Shown: positions 1 to 6,794 of the stretch, in pieces
Layout: each line of letters begins with the position of its first letter
How positions within the stretch are numbered: position 1 is the first letter of the stretch
Origin: FW021-bin31 sp964558275
GTDB taxonomy: Bacteria > Bacteroidota > Bacteroidia > Chitinophagales > Chitinophagaceae
Assembly: GCA_964558275.1 (NCBI GenBank)
Contig: CAZLDH010000090.1
Location: forward strand, 1-12,025
DNA length: 12,025 nucleotides
Direction: 5' to 3'
Made by a program: the position numbers and the translations under genes
Notes under the pieces: generated by a model
The model's database searches: none
Seen by the model: only the letters and a program-made list of their open reading frames with translations
What the model was told of the DNA's origin: nothing

Positions 1-24
1 AAAGTCCTGAATTTTCAGGACTTT
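1..24 (-). terminator. Hairpin terminator downstream of rpmA
   Basis: A perfect 10-bp inverted repeat (arms 1-10 and 15-24, loop of 4) lies 37 bases beyond the rpmA stop codon. The stem contains GTCCTGA paired with TCAGGAC and its outer end is an A/T run, so it would act as a Rho-independent terminator for the rplU-rpmA transcript. The U-tract on the minus strand runs off the window edge and only its first three bases can be seen. The plus strand also has a T run after the stem, so it could be bidirectional and serve a convergent gene outside the window. Confidence 0.65.
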
Positions 25-60
25 TAAAATGATTAAATAAGAACTTCAGTTTTTCTTATT

Positions 61-336
61 CTAAGCTTCAGCTTGCGGAGTTTTTTCTGTATTGATGGAA
101 ACAAAAGTTCTTGCCTTCTTTCCTTTTTTAAACTCTACAACCCCATCTTTAAGGGCATAGATAGTAAAATCTTTTCCTAAACCTACGTTTCTTCCTGGAT
201 GGAATACGGTTCCGCGTTGGCGTAAGATGATATTTCCGGCAATGGCATCCTGCCCGCCAAAAATCTTTACACCCAATCTTTTACTTTGCGAGTCACGACC
301 ATTTTTTACGCTTCCTTCACCTTTTTTATGTGCCAT
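61..336 (-). CDS. rpmA: 50S ribosomal protein bL27
   Basis: Ribosomal protein bL27 of the large subunit; its N-terminal tail reaches toward the peptidyl-transferase centre. The 91-residue protein begins MAHKKGEGS and continues NGRDSQSKRLGVKIFGGQ, then the family block AGNIILRQRGT (about residues 34-44) and FHPGRNVGLGKD (46-57). The length fits the family (about 85-95), and there is no cleavable N-terminal extension of the kind described in Firmicutes: the protein starts directly at MAHKKG. The ATG lies 28 bases after the rplU stop and there is no Shine-Dalgarno sequence, as usual in Bacteroidota. It is cotranscribed with rplU, the classic bacterial order. The C-terminal tail (TEKTPQAEA) is variable. 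The call is very secure. Confidence 0.97.
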   Translation of the reverse strand: MAHKKGEGSVKNGRDSQSKRLGVKIFGGQDAIAGNIILRQRGTVFHPGRNVGLGKDFTIYALKDGVVEFKKGKKARTFVSINTEKTPQAEA

Positions 337-364
337 GATTTAATATTATTTATGATTTTAAAAA

Positions 365-670
365 TTAAGCGATTTCGCTAATACGTATTTTTGTAAAATG
401 TTGACGAAATCCGAATTTTCTACGATAACCTTTACGGCGTTTTTTCTTTAATGCGGTTACTTTATCGCCTAAAGCATGTGTAATAATCTCAGCTTTTACA
501 GTGGATTTTAAGTCCTTACCTGTTACGACTTTGTTATTGTCATCAACCTGTAATAGTACTTCGGAAAACTCCACTTTGTCACCTGATTCACCTTCTAATC
601 GATGAACAAAAATTTCTTGATCTTTGGCAACCTTAAATTGTTGCCCTGCGATATTGACTATTGCAAACAT
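365..670 (-). CDS. rplU: 50S ribosomal protein bL21
   Basis: Ribosomal protein bL21, a 23S rRNA-binding large-subunit protein. The 101 residues start MFAIVNIAGQQFKV, the family's typical first strand (YAIVxxGGKQYKV), and end with the basic rRNA-binding block KKKRRKGYRRKFGFRQHFT followed by KIRISEI. The length matches the family (about 102). It is first in a two-gene operon with rpmA. A Bacteroidota-type promoter lies 27-57 bases upstream of the ATG, giving a predicted leader of about 20 nt. In other bacteria bL21-bL27 is a conserved pair, which supports both calls. Nothing is unusual. Confidence 0.96.
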   Translation of the reverse strand: MFAIVNIAGQQFKVAKDQEIFVHRLEGESGDKVEFSEVLLQVDDNNKVVTGKDLKSTVKAEIITHALGDKVTALKKKRRKGYRRKFGFRQHFTKIRISEIA

Positions 671-696
671 GGTTCTATAATTCTATATATTTGGTG

Positions 697-727
697 CAAA
701 AGTAACTTTACTTTTTCAATTAACAAA
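697..727 (-). promoter_or_regulatory. Bacteroidota-type promoter for rplU-rpmA
   Basis: On the minus strand TTTG (724-727) is followed after exactly 19 bases by TACTTTTG (697-704). This matches the Bacteroidetes primary-sigma consensus (-33 TTTG, -7 TAnnTTTG) in both boxes. With the final G at -7, transcription would start near 690, about 20 nt before the rplU ATG. This is the best promoter match in the window. It is divergent from, and about 40 bp away from, the promoter of the GH3-family gene. Confidence 0.75.
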
Positions 728-743
728 TTTTTTATCCAATTTA

Positions 744-774
744 CTGCAAATCGAATACAAATTAAGTACTTTTG
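744..774 (+). promoter_or_regulatory. Candidate promoter for the GH3-dxr operon
   Basis: TACTTTTG at 767-774 fits the TAnnTTTG -7 consensus and is identical to the box in front of rplU. The -33 region at the expected spacing (744-747, CTGC) is a poor match to TTTG, so the promoter is either weak or activator-dependent. The predicted start near 781 leaves a leader of about 48 nt before the ATG at 829, the longest in this window. Confidence 0.5.
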
Positions 775-828
775 TTTCTTTAGTATATTTAAGAAACCTC
801 TTTTTGTGAGGGTAAATGAATTATTTTC

Positions 829-2328
829 ATGAGTGTAAAACCATTATTGGCCAAGCCACTTGCACAATTTATATATAAAAAAACACAGAAAGAGGCGAAA
901 AAAGCACTCCTTCATCAAGATTTAATTCTTCAGGATTTACTTAAAAATGGAAGTAAAACTGTTTATGGAAAAGAACATCATTTGGGTGAAGTTAAGAATT
1001 ATAAAGAATTTAAACAGGCAGTTCCTATTCAGGACTATGAAGGATTATCTGCTTATTTTGATTTGGTTAAAAAAGGACAGCAAAATGTACTGTGGCCGGG
1101 GCAACCCATTTATTTTGCTAAAACATCCGGAACGACCAGTGGGGTAAAGTATATTCCTATAACAAAGGCTTCTATTGGAAATCATATTAATACTGCCAGA
1201 AATGCATTGCTTTGTTATATTGCCGAATCAGGGAATAATCAATTCACAGGAGGAAAGATGATTTTTCTTTCCGGATCTCCTACACTTAGTAGAACTGGCG
1301 GGATTCCTACGGGAAGATTAAGTGGAATTGTAAATCACCATATTCCTTATTATTTAAGAAAAAATCAATTGCCTGATTTTGAAACAAATTGTATTGAAGA
1401 TTGGGAAACAAAGTTAGATAAGATTGTTGAACAAACGTATCATCAAGATATGCGTTTGATTAGTGGCATTCCACCGTGGATGCAAATGTATTTTGATCGG
1501 TTAATTGAGCGGGAAGACAAACGGGTAAAAGATCTTTTCCCAAATCTTTCAGTTATTGTTCATGGAGGTGTAAATTTTCAACCATATAAAAAGAATCTCT
1601 TTGAGGCAGTGGGTAAAGAGATCGATACGGTAGAGACTTTTCCGGCTTCTGAAGGATTTTTTGCTTTTCAGAATACCAGAGAAGAGAATGGATTATTACT
1701 CAATACGCATTCGGGTATTTTCTTTGAGTTTGTACCTATTGATGAAATATTTAATGAAAATCCTACACGTTACTCCTTGCATGAAGTGAAAAAGGATGTT
1801 AATTATGCTGTAATTATCAATAGCAATGCAGGTTTGTGGGGATACAATTTAGGAGATACTGTTAAATTTACTTCTTTAGATCCCTATAAGATTATTGTTA
1901 CCGGAAGAACAAAACATTTTATATCCGCTTTTGGAGAACATGTTATTGCAGATGAGGTAGAGAAAAGTTTGATTAAGGTGGCCAATAAAAGAGGGGCGGG
2001 GATTGTAGAATTTACGGTAGCTCCTTTTATAAAAACTGAAGAAGGAGTTAGACCTTATCATGAATGGTTTATAGAATTCGATAAGGAACCTGATAATATA
2101 GAATCTTTTGCTACTGCGGTAGATGAAGAGTTACAAAAAAGGAATATTTATTATAGGGATTTATTGGAAGGCAAAATTTTACAACGATTGAAGATTCGAT
2201 CTATGCGGCAAGATGGATTTATTCATTATATGAAATCCGTTGGTAAATTAGGCGGACAAAATAAGGTTCCGCGTTTAAGTAATAATAGAGTAATTGCAGA
2301 TCGATTAATTGAATTTATTAAAGATTGA
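829..2328 (+). CDS. GH3-family acyl-adenylating enzyme (auxin-responsive GH3-like)
   Basis: A bacterial member of the GH3 family, a branch of the ANL adenylating-enzyme superfamily. Plant members activate a carboxylate (indole acetate, jasmonate) with ATP and join it to an amino acid. All three nucleotide-binding motifs are present: the phosphate loop TSGTTSG at residues 99-105 followed by VKYIP; the ASEG motif at 273-276 within ETFPASEGFF; and YNLGDTV at 339-345, with GRTKHF at 359-364 leading into the C-terminal subdomain. Its 499 residues match bacterial GH3 proteins, and plant ones are somewhat longer. It has no signal peptide or membrane segment, so it is probably cytosolic. It is the first gene of a likely operon, with dxr starting 12 bases after its stop. 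The substrate is unknown; auxin conjugation should not be assumed. The start is supported by the upstream promoter and by the absence of a Met further upstream in the same reading frame close to it. Confidence 0.88.
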   Translation: MSVKPLLAKPLAQFIYKKTQKEAKKALLHQDLILQDLLKNGSKTVYGKEHHLGEVKNYKEFKQAVPIQDYEGLSAYFDLVKKGQQNVLWPGQPIYFAKTSGTTSGVKYIPITKASIGNHINTARNALLCYIAESGNNQFTGGKMIFLSGSPTLSRTGGIPTGRLSGIVNHHIPYYLRKNQLPDFETNCIEDWETKLDKIVEQTYHQDMRLISGIPPWMQMYFDRLIEREDKRVKDLFPNLSVIVHGGVNFQPYKKNLFEAVGKEIDTVETFPASEGFFAFQNTREENGLLLNTHSGIFFEFVPIDEIFNENPTRYSLHEVKKDVNYAVIINSNAGLWGYNLGDTVKFTSLDPYKIIVTGRTKHFISAFGEHVIADEVEKSLIKVANKRGAGIVEFTVAPFIKTEEGVRPYHEWFIEFDKEPDNIESFATAVDEELQKRNIYYRDLLEGKILQRLKIRSMRQDGFIHYMKSVGKLGGQNKVPRLSNNRVIADRLIEFIKD

Positions 2329-2340
2329 TTTAAAGAAAAT

Positions 2341-3504
2341 ATGGGAAAAAAAAGTATTGGTATTTTAGGAGCTACAGGTTCTATAGGAAAACAGGCTCTG
2401 GAAGTAATTGAGGCGTTCCCGGATAGATTTAGTGTTGAATTCCTAACGGCTAAATCTAGTGTTCAATTGTTAGTAGAGCAAGCAAAGAAATTTTCACCAA
2501 AATATATAGTTGTTAGTGAGGAAAATCAGCTTGAGGTTTTGACAGCGGCAATGGGAGACACAGACATTAAAATGATGGCTGGAGAAGCGGCTTTATGTGA
2601 AGTTGCTTCTTTGGAAAGTGTGGATCTTCTCTTGTCGGCTATTGTGGGGTTTGCCGGATTAAAGCCTACTTTGGCAGCGCTTGAAAAAGGGATAGATGTG
2701 GCGTTGGCAAATAAAGAAACGCTTGTTGTGGCTGGTGCGATGGTTATGGATGTGGCCAAAGAACATGGAGCGAAAATTATTCCTGTAGATTCTGAGCATT
2801 CAGCTATCTTTCAGTGCCTGCAGGGAGAAACTTCGGATGCTGTTGAAAAAATTATTCTTACGGCTTCCGGAGGTCCATTTTTGGATAAAAAACCCAACTT
2901 TCTGAAGAATGTAAAAAAGGATCATGCATTGCAGCATCCTAATTGGGATATGGGAGCTAAAATTACCATTGACAGTGCTACTTTAATGAATAAAGGACTC
3001 GAAGTGATAGAAGCCCACTGGTTGTTTGATCTGGCTCCTGAACAAATTGATGTCATTGTACATCCACAATCTATTATTCATTCCATGGTACAGTTTTCTG
3101 ATGGTTCAATAAAATCTCAAATGGGGCTTCCGGATATGAAATTGCCCATTCAGTATGCTTTAGGGTATCCGGACAGAATAACCAATAATTTCAAAAGACT
3201 GGATTTTAAAGAATATCGCAAATTGAAATTTAAGGAACCTGATATCAAAACATTCCGTAATCTTGCTTTGGCATTAACGGCATTAGAAGATGGAGGCAAT
3301 AGCGCTTGCGTAATGAATGCAGCCAATGAAGAAGTGGTATATGCTTTCCTGGAAAATAAAATCGGGTTTTTGGATATGACTGAAATTATAGAAAATACCA
3401 TGGAAGAAATTCCCTTTGTTGAGGATGCATCGCTAGATGCTTTTGTAGAAAGCGACCGGGAAGCACGCAAATGTGCTCTGAGGTTAATTAAAGAAAAAAG
3501 ATAA
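2341..3504 (+). CDS. dxr: 1-deoxy-D-xylulose 5-phosphate reductoisomerase
   Basis: Converts 1-deoxy-D-xylulose 5-phosphate to 2-C-methyl-D-erythritol 4-phosphate using NADPH and a divalent metal, the first committed step of the MEP route to isoprenoids. The N-terminal NADPH loop GATGSIG is at residues 10-16. The metal ligands D150 and E152 lie in PVDSEHSA (148-155), with the third acidic ligand E221 in MNKGLEVIEAHW (from 216), which also carries N217 and K218 for phosphate binding. Other family blocks are NKETLV, TASGGPF, HPNWDMG and VHPQSIIHS. Its 387 residues are normal and no key residue is missing. It sits 12 bases downstream of the GH3-family gene and 85 bases upstream of rseP; dxr next to a site-2 protease gene is a common bacterial arrangement. 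It is cytosolic. Confidence 0.97.
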   Translation: MGKKSIGILGATGSIGKQALEVIEAFPDRFSVEFLTAKSSVQLLVEQAKKFSPKYIVVSEENQLEVLTAAMGDTDIKMMAGEAALCEVASLESVDLLLSAIVGFAGLKPTLAALEKGIDVALANKETLVVAGAMVMDVAKEHGAKIIPVDSEHSAIFQCLQGETSDAVEKIILTASGGPFLDKKPNFLKNVKKDHALQHPNWDMGAKITIDSATLMNKGLEVIEAHWLFDLAPEQIDVIVHPQSIIHSMVQFSDGSIKSQMGLPDMKLPIQYALGYPDRITNNFKRLDFKEYRKLKFKEPDIKTFRNLALALTALEDGGNSACVMNAANEEVVYAFLENKIGFLDMTEIIENTMEEIPFVEDASLDAFVESDREARKCALRLIKEKR

Positions 3505-3589
3505 TCCACAATACACGCGCACACAAAATTTTAATAACAAAAAGATCGGCTAAAATTTTTGTTTTAGCATAATAAAGTAAGATTCTAAT

Positions 3590-4954
3590 ATGGACCTCAG
3601 TGTAATTTTAATAAAAGCAGCCCAACTGATATTATCTCTATCTATTTTGGTTGTGCTACATGAGTTTGGACATTTTATCACGGCGAAGATGTTTAAATGT
3701 CGGGTTGAAAAGTTTTATCTGTTTTTTGATCCCTGGTTTTCTCTTTTCAAAAAGAAAGTGAAGGATACAGAATATGGAGTGGGGTGGCTGCCCCTTGGCG
3801 GATATGTGAAGATATCGGGCATGATAGATGAAAGCTTGGATAAAGAACAATTAAAAAAAGAACCTGAATCTTGGGAATTTCGTGCCAAACCCGCCTGGCA
3901 GCGGCTCATTGTGATGATAGCCGGAGTGACAATGAATATTTTATTGGCTTTCATCATTTTTGCAATGATTTTATGGGCTTGGGGAGAAAAGAAGGTTCCG
4001 ATGTCCGGATTGACTTATGGTGTTGAAGTGAGGGATTCCTTGGGATATCAACTGGGATTTAGGGATGGAGACCGTATTCTTGCTGTGAATGGAGAAAGTA
4101 TAAAATATTTTGATAATCTGAATGGGAAAATGCTATATGCACAGCAGGTGAAGGTGAAAAGGGGAGATGCTACATTTAAACTTGATATGCCACAAAATTT
4201 GGTTGCTGAGATTATTGATATGGATAAGAAAGGAGGCCTTTTTGCTCCCGGAATTCCAACTGTTGTGGACAGTATTCCTCCTAGTTCAGAAGCGGCTAAT
4301 TATGGATTACAAAAGAACGATCATATTGTTGCCGTAGCGAATGAAAGTACACCACTCTTTGGTATGGTACGTAAGGAGCTACATGCACATAAAGGGCAAA
4401 AAGTACCTGTGGTCGTCCTTAGGAATGGCGTTCGGGATACTTTAAATATGCAGGTAACAGACAAAGGAACTTTGGGCTTTTTCCCATTAAGCGATTTTCA
4501 GAGTTTGGAAAAATTAGGTGCACTAAAAGTAGCTCATGTAAAATATGGATTCTTTGCTTCTTTTCCGGCCGGTGTGGGTATGGCTTATGATAAATTGAGT
4601 GCTTATGTGCGCTCTTTCTCTTTAATATTCCAGCCTTCTACCGGTGCTTATAAAGGATTAGGAGGCTTTGGCTCTATTGCTAAAGCTTTTGCCCCCACCT
4701 GGAATTGGCAGGTGTTTTGGATGTGGACTGCTATTTTATCATTGATTCTTGCTTTTATGAACATGTTGCCAATTCCTGCACTGGATGGAGGGCATGTAAT
4801 GTTTTTATTGTATGAAATTGTAAGTGGTCGTAAACCAAATGAAAAATTTCTGGAGTATGCGCAAATTACCGGTATGATTATTTTGTTGGGACTACTGCTG
4901 TTTGCCAATGGAATGGATGTATGGAGAGCGATTCAGGGGTGGCTTGGTAGCTAA
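3590..4954 (+). CDS. rseP: RIP metalloprotease, site-2 protease family
   Basis: An intramembrane zinc protease of the RseP/SpoIVFB-like M50 family, which cleaves membrane-anchored regulators (anti-sigma factors) and leftover signal peptides in the inner membrane. The zinc motif HEFGH is at residues 24-28 in the first membrane helix (about 12-30). LGGYVKISGM (69-78) is the conserved membrane-associated loop. A second helix spans about 104-130, followed by two PDZ-like domains (about 140-205 and 220-295). The third helix (about 371-392) leads to NMLPIPALDGGH, with the zinc ligand D399 in the LDG motif (398-400), and a last helix covers about 428-446. The 454 residues are standard. It probably continues the dxr operon, although the 85-base gap could hold a weak promoter. 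Its stop codon TAA lies inside the first unit of the heptamer repeat that follows. Confidence 0.94.
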   Translation: MDLSVILIKAAQLILSLSILVVLHEFGHFITAKMFKCRVEKFYLFFDPWFSLFKKKVKDTEYGVGWLPLGGYVKISGMIDESLDKEQLKKEPESWEFRAKPAWQRLIVMIAGVTMNILLAFIIFAMILWAWGEKKVPMSGLTYGVEVRDSLGYQLGFRDGDRILAVNGESIKYFDNLNGKMLYAQQVKVKRGDATFKLDMPQNLVAEIIDMDKKGGLFAPGIPTVVDSIPPSSEAANYGLQKNDHIVAVANESTPLFGMVRKELHAHKGQKVPVVVLRNGVRDTLNMQVTDKGTLGFFPLSDFQSLEKLGALKVAHVKYGFFASFPAGVGMAYDKLSAYVRSFSLIFQPSTGAYKGLGGFGSIAKAFAPTWNWQVFWMWTAILSLILAFMNMLPIPALDGGHVMFLLYEIVSGRKPNEKFLEYAQITGMIILLGLLLFANGMDVWRAIQGWLGS

Positions 4955-5042
4955 AAGCTAAAGCTAAAAGCCAAAAGCAAAAAGCAAAAAGCAAAAAGCC
5001 AAAAGCGAAAAGCGAAAAGCGAAAAGCGAAAAGCGAAAAGCT
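4950..5042. repeat. Heptanucleotide tandem repeat GCNAAAA, about 13 units
   Basis: Thirteen consecutive units of 7 bp with the pattern GCNAAAA run from the last codon of rseP to three bases before the mlaF stop. Only one unit (4957-4962) departs in length, at 6 bp. The variable third base is ordered in blocks: T,T,T,C,A,A,A,C,G,G,G,G,G, followed by a partial unit GCT. This block pattern suggests local copying of neighbouring units by slipped-strand replication, rather than decay of a uniform array. It fills the whole intergenic space between two convergent genes. There is no dyad symmetry within the unit, so it is not a hairpin terminator or CRISPR array. Its function is unknown. Confidence 0.93.
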
Positions 5043-5045
5043 GAA

Positions 5046-5840
5046 CTATCCCTCCTTAGGGCTATCCGCTTTTTTCTCCATTTCATATTGTCGCATTCTC
5101 TTGGCTTCTTGTAAGAATTCGGAAGCGAAGATGAATTCATTTAATTTTTCATCTTGGCTGTATATAATTTCTTTTTGGTTGCCTACCCATTGGCGATGTC
5201 CTTTATGTAGATATAAGATATTGTCGCCAATTTCCATCACAGAATTCATATCATGTGTATTGATTACGGTGGTCATGTTAAATTCTACTGTAATCTCGTG
5301 AATTAATCGGTCAATGACCATTGAAGTCTGAGGGTCGAGTCCAGAATTAGGTTCGTCACAAAATAAATATTTAGGATTTAAGACGATGGCACGGGCAATT
5401 CCAACTCTTTTTTGCATCCCTCCGCTTATCTCAGAAGGTAGCTTATTATTGACATTTTTCAGATTCACGCGGTCTAATACTTCATTCACTCTCTTTTTTC
5501 GATCTTTATAGTTGAGGTTGGTGAACATGTTCAGAGGAAACATAATATTCTGTTCTATCGTCATGCTGTCAAAAAGGGCTGATCCCTGAAAAAGCATACC
5601 GATTTGTTGGCGAATTTCTTTAATTTCCTTTTCCGGCATTCTGGAAAAATCTTGATCTCCATAATTTATGGTACCGGAATCTATTTTAAAAAGTCCGACA
5701 ATACACTTCATGAGAACCGTTTTTCCGCTTCCGCTGGTGCCAATAATCAAATTGGTTTTTCCATCCTCCATGGAGGCAGAAATCCCTTTTAATACGTTAT
5801 TATCTCCAAAACTCTTTTTTACATCTGTTAATTCAATCAT
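5046..5840 (-). CDS. mlaF: MlaF-type ABC transporter ATPase (lipid transport)
   Basis: Cytoplasmic ATPase of the MCE/Mla ABC system, which moves phospholipids between inner and outer membrane. Motifs in order: Walker A GTSGSGKT at residues 34-41, Q-loop Q85 in GMLFQGSALFDS (a block typical of MlaF), signature ISGGMQKR from 138, Walker B LFCDEP with catalytic E163, D-loop SGLDP, and H-loop H196. The GGMQ signature, with M in place of Q at the first variable position, is normal for MlaF. The 264 residues include a short charged C-terminal tail (about 245-264). It lies 18 bases downstream of mlaE and is cotranscribed with it. There is no mlaD (MCE) gene after it; the next gene is the convergent rseP, so the MCE partner must be encoded elsewhere. 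Confidence 0.93.
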   Translation of the reverse strand: MIELTDVKKSFGDNNVLKGISASMEDGKTNLIIGTSGSGKTVLMKCIVGLFKIDSGTINYGDQDFSRMPEKEIKEIRQQIGMLFQGSALFDSMTIEQNIMFPLNMFTNLNYKDRKKRVNEVLDRVNLKNVNNKLPSEISGGMQKRVGIARAIVLNPKYLFCDEPNSGLDPQTSMVIDRLIHEITVEFNMTTVINTHDMNSVMEIGDNILYLHKGHRQWVGNQKEIIYSQDEKLNEFIFASEFLQEAKRMRQYEMEKKADSPKEG

Positions 5841-5858
5841 GAATGCTTGTTTATGATG

Positions 5859-6596
5859 TTAAGAAAGAAATACACTAGCCAACCCGTAATCGGCTAATAA
5901 AATAAGTACGCAACTTACTACAACTGCTTTGGTACTGGATTTACCTATTTCCAATGCGCCTCCATTTACAAAATACCCATAATAGGAAGGTATAGCTGAA
6001 ATAATAAATGCAAAAGTATAAGCTTTAGTTAGTGCAAAAAATACACTATATCCCGTAAAGCCTGAGCGTAATCCTTCCATATATTCTTGAGAGGAAAGAA
6101 TTCCGGTAGAAACCCCGGCAATTTTACCCGCCCAGATACCAACAAAACCGGAAATAGCAACCAATAAGGGGATTGTTACGAGCGCAGCAAGAATTTTGGG
6201 GAGAATAAGATAATTCTTTGGGTTGATACCCATAATTTCTAATGCATCAATTTGCTCACTAACCCTCATGTTTCCCAGTTCAGAAGCTATTTTAGAGCCA
6301 ACTACTCCTGCCAGTACAATACAGGTTATAGTTGGAGAGAATTCGAGAATCATTGTATCTCTCACAACCATGGCGATGGTGGAGTTTGGAATTAGTGGGC
6401 TGACTAGCTGGTAGGCTGTTTGAATAGTAGATACACCACCAATAAATACGGAAATGATTAATACGATACCCAATGAGCCTATTCCTATATCTACGCATTG
6501 GGTCATGAATTGTTTCCAAAACATTTTCATACTCTCCGGTTTGGTAAACATCCCTTTGAGCATCAATACAAATTTTCCTATATGGGTTAGTAGCAT
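5859..6596 (-). CDS. mlaE: MlaE-type ABC transporter permease (lipid transport)
   Basis: Inner-membrane permease of the MCE/Mla phospholipid transport system, the partner of MlaF. The family signature is at about residues 106-126: ELGNMRVSEQIDALEIMG followed by INP, the cytoplasmic coupling segment. About five to six hydrophobic segments surround it (about 39-60, 85-100, 135-160, 190-212, 220-245). The N-terminus HIGKFVLMLKGMF is a typical MlaE amphipathic start. I chose the ATG at 6596 (245 residues). A TTG at 6620 would extend it by 8 residues, but that TTG is part of the -7 promoter box TACTTTTG at 6618-6625, so it should not be in the mRNA. The leader from the predicted start near 6611 is about 15 nt. 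It is the first gene of a two-gene operon with mlaF. Confidence 0.92.
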   Translation of the reverse strand: MLLTHIGKFVLMLKGMFTKPESMKMFWKQFMTQCVDIGIGSLGIVLIISVFIGGVSTIQTAYQLVSPLIPNSTIAMVVRDTMILEFSPTITCIVLAGVVGSKIASELGNMRVSEQIDALEIMGINPKNYLILPKILAALVTIPLLVAISGFVGIWAGKIAGVSTGILSSQEYMEGLRSGFTGYSVFFALTKAYTFAFIISAIPSYYGYFVNGGALEIGKSSTKAVVVSCVLILLADYGLASVFLS

Positions 6597-6617
6597 AATA
6601 AAGAATATAATAAAGGT

Positions 6618-6648
6618 CAAAAGTAGGGATTTTTAATGCTTTTGAAAA
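6618..6648 (-). promoter_or_regulatory. Promoter for mlaE-mlaF
   Basis: On the minus strand TACTTTTG (6618-6625) fits TAnnTTTG exactly, and TTTT (6645-6648) matches three of four -33 bases at a 19-base spacing. Transcription should start near 6611, which is downstream of the possible TTG start codon and so decides the mlaE start at 6596. Confidence 0.55.
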
Positions 6649-6794
6649 TTTTATTGATGATACTTTCGGGAAATATATCGGAGAATATCAAAGGAGAAGA
6701 TTATGTTGTTACATTGCAAAAGGCGGGCATTCTGAGGGAAAGAAAGAGGAATACGCTACATTTGTTGATTAGGCATTTTTTTAATGATGTATGA
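6636..6794 (+). CDS. Possible small protein (52 aa), upstream of ABC permease
   Basis: An open frame of 52 codons runs from ATG at 6636 to TGA at 6792-6794. It begins with a hydrophobic stretch MLLKILLMIL and continues as a basic, mostly soluble-looking tail (GILRERKRNT, LLIRHFFNDV). Its end overlaps the start of the permease by 11 bases (ATGATGTATGA, 6784-6794), an arrangement typical of translational coupling. I recognise no family, and there is no double-glycine leader or cysteine pair suggesting a bacteriocin. Against it: its ATG lies inside the mlaE promoter on the other strand, no clear plus-strand promoter precedes it, and a -7-like element inside it (6757-6764) could be the real promoter of the permease. 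It may be chance, or a remnant. Confidence 0.3.
   Translation: MLLKILLMILSGNISENIKGEDYVVTLQKAGILRERKRNTLHLLIRHFFNDV
6757..6764 (+). promoter_or_regulatory. Candidate -7 element for the orphan ABC operon
   Basis: TACATTTG fits TAnnTTTG. The nearest -33-like sequence is TCTG at 6731-6734, 22 bases upstream, which is longer than the 19 seen at the rplU promoter. The predicted start near 6771 would give a leader of about 13 nt before the permease ATG at 6784, similar to the leaders predicted for mlaE and the aminotransferase gene. The element lies within the possible 52-codon ORF. Confidence 0.35.

Noticed and set aside
602..832. A 76-codon plus-strand frame covering the rplU start and the divergent promoter region
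   Set aside because: It overlaps rplU antisense, spans both divergent promoters, is rich in F, I, K and N as expected of AT-rich noncoding DNA, and resembles no family.
2526..2759. Antisense frames within dxr, rseP, mlaF, mlaE, the kinase-like gene and holB
   Set aside because: They lie wholly or mostly inside well-supported genes on the other strand and show low-complexity shadow composition with no family motifs.
4950..5042. The heptamer array as a CRISPR array or terminator
   Set aside because: Units are 7 bp with no spacers, and there is no dyad symmetry or hairpin followed by a T run.
5046..6596. Missing mlaD (MCE gene) as a sign of a broken lipid transport locus
   Set aside because: MlaE and MlaF are intact, and in Bacteroidota the MCE gene may be encoded elsewhere, so absence here is not evidence of decay.
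5859..6620. TTG start giving a 253-residue MlaE
   Set aside because: The TTG is part of a perfect -7 promoter box, and the ATG at 6596 gives the usual family N-terminus.
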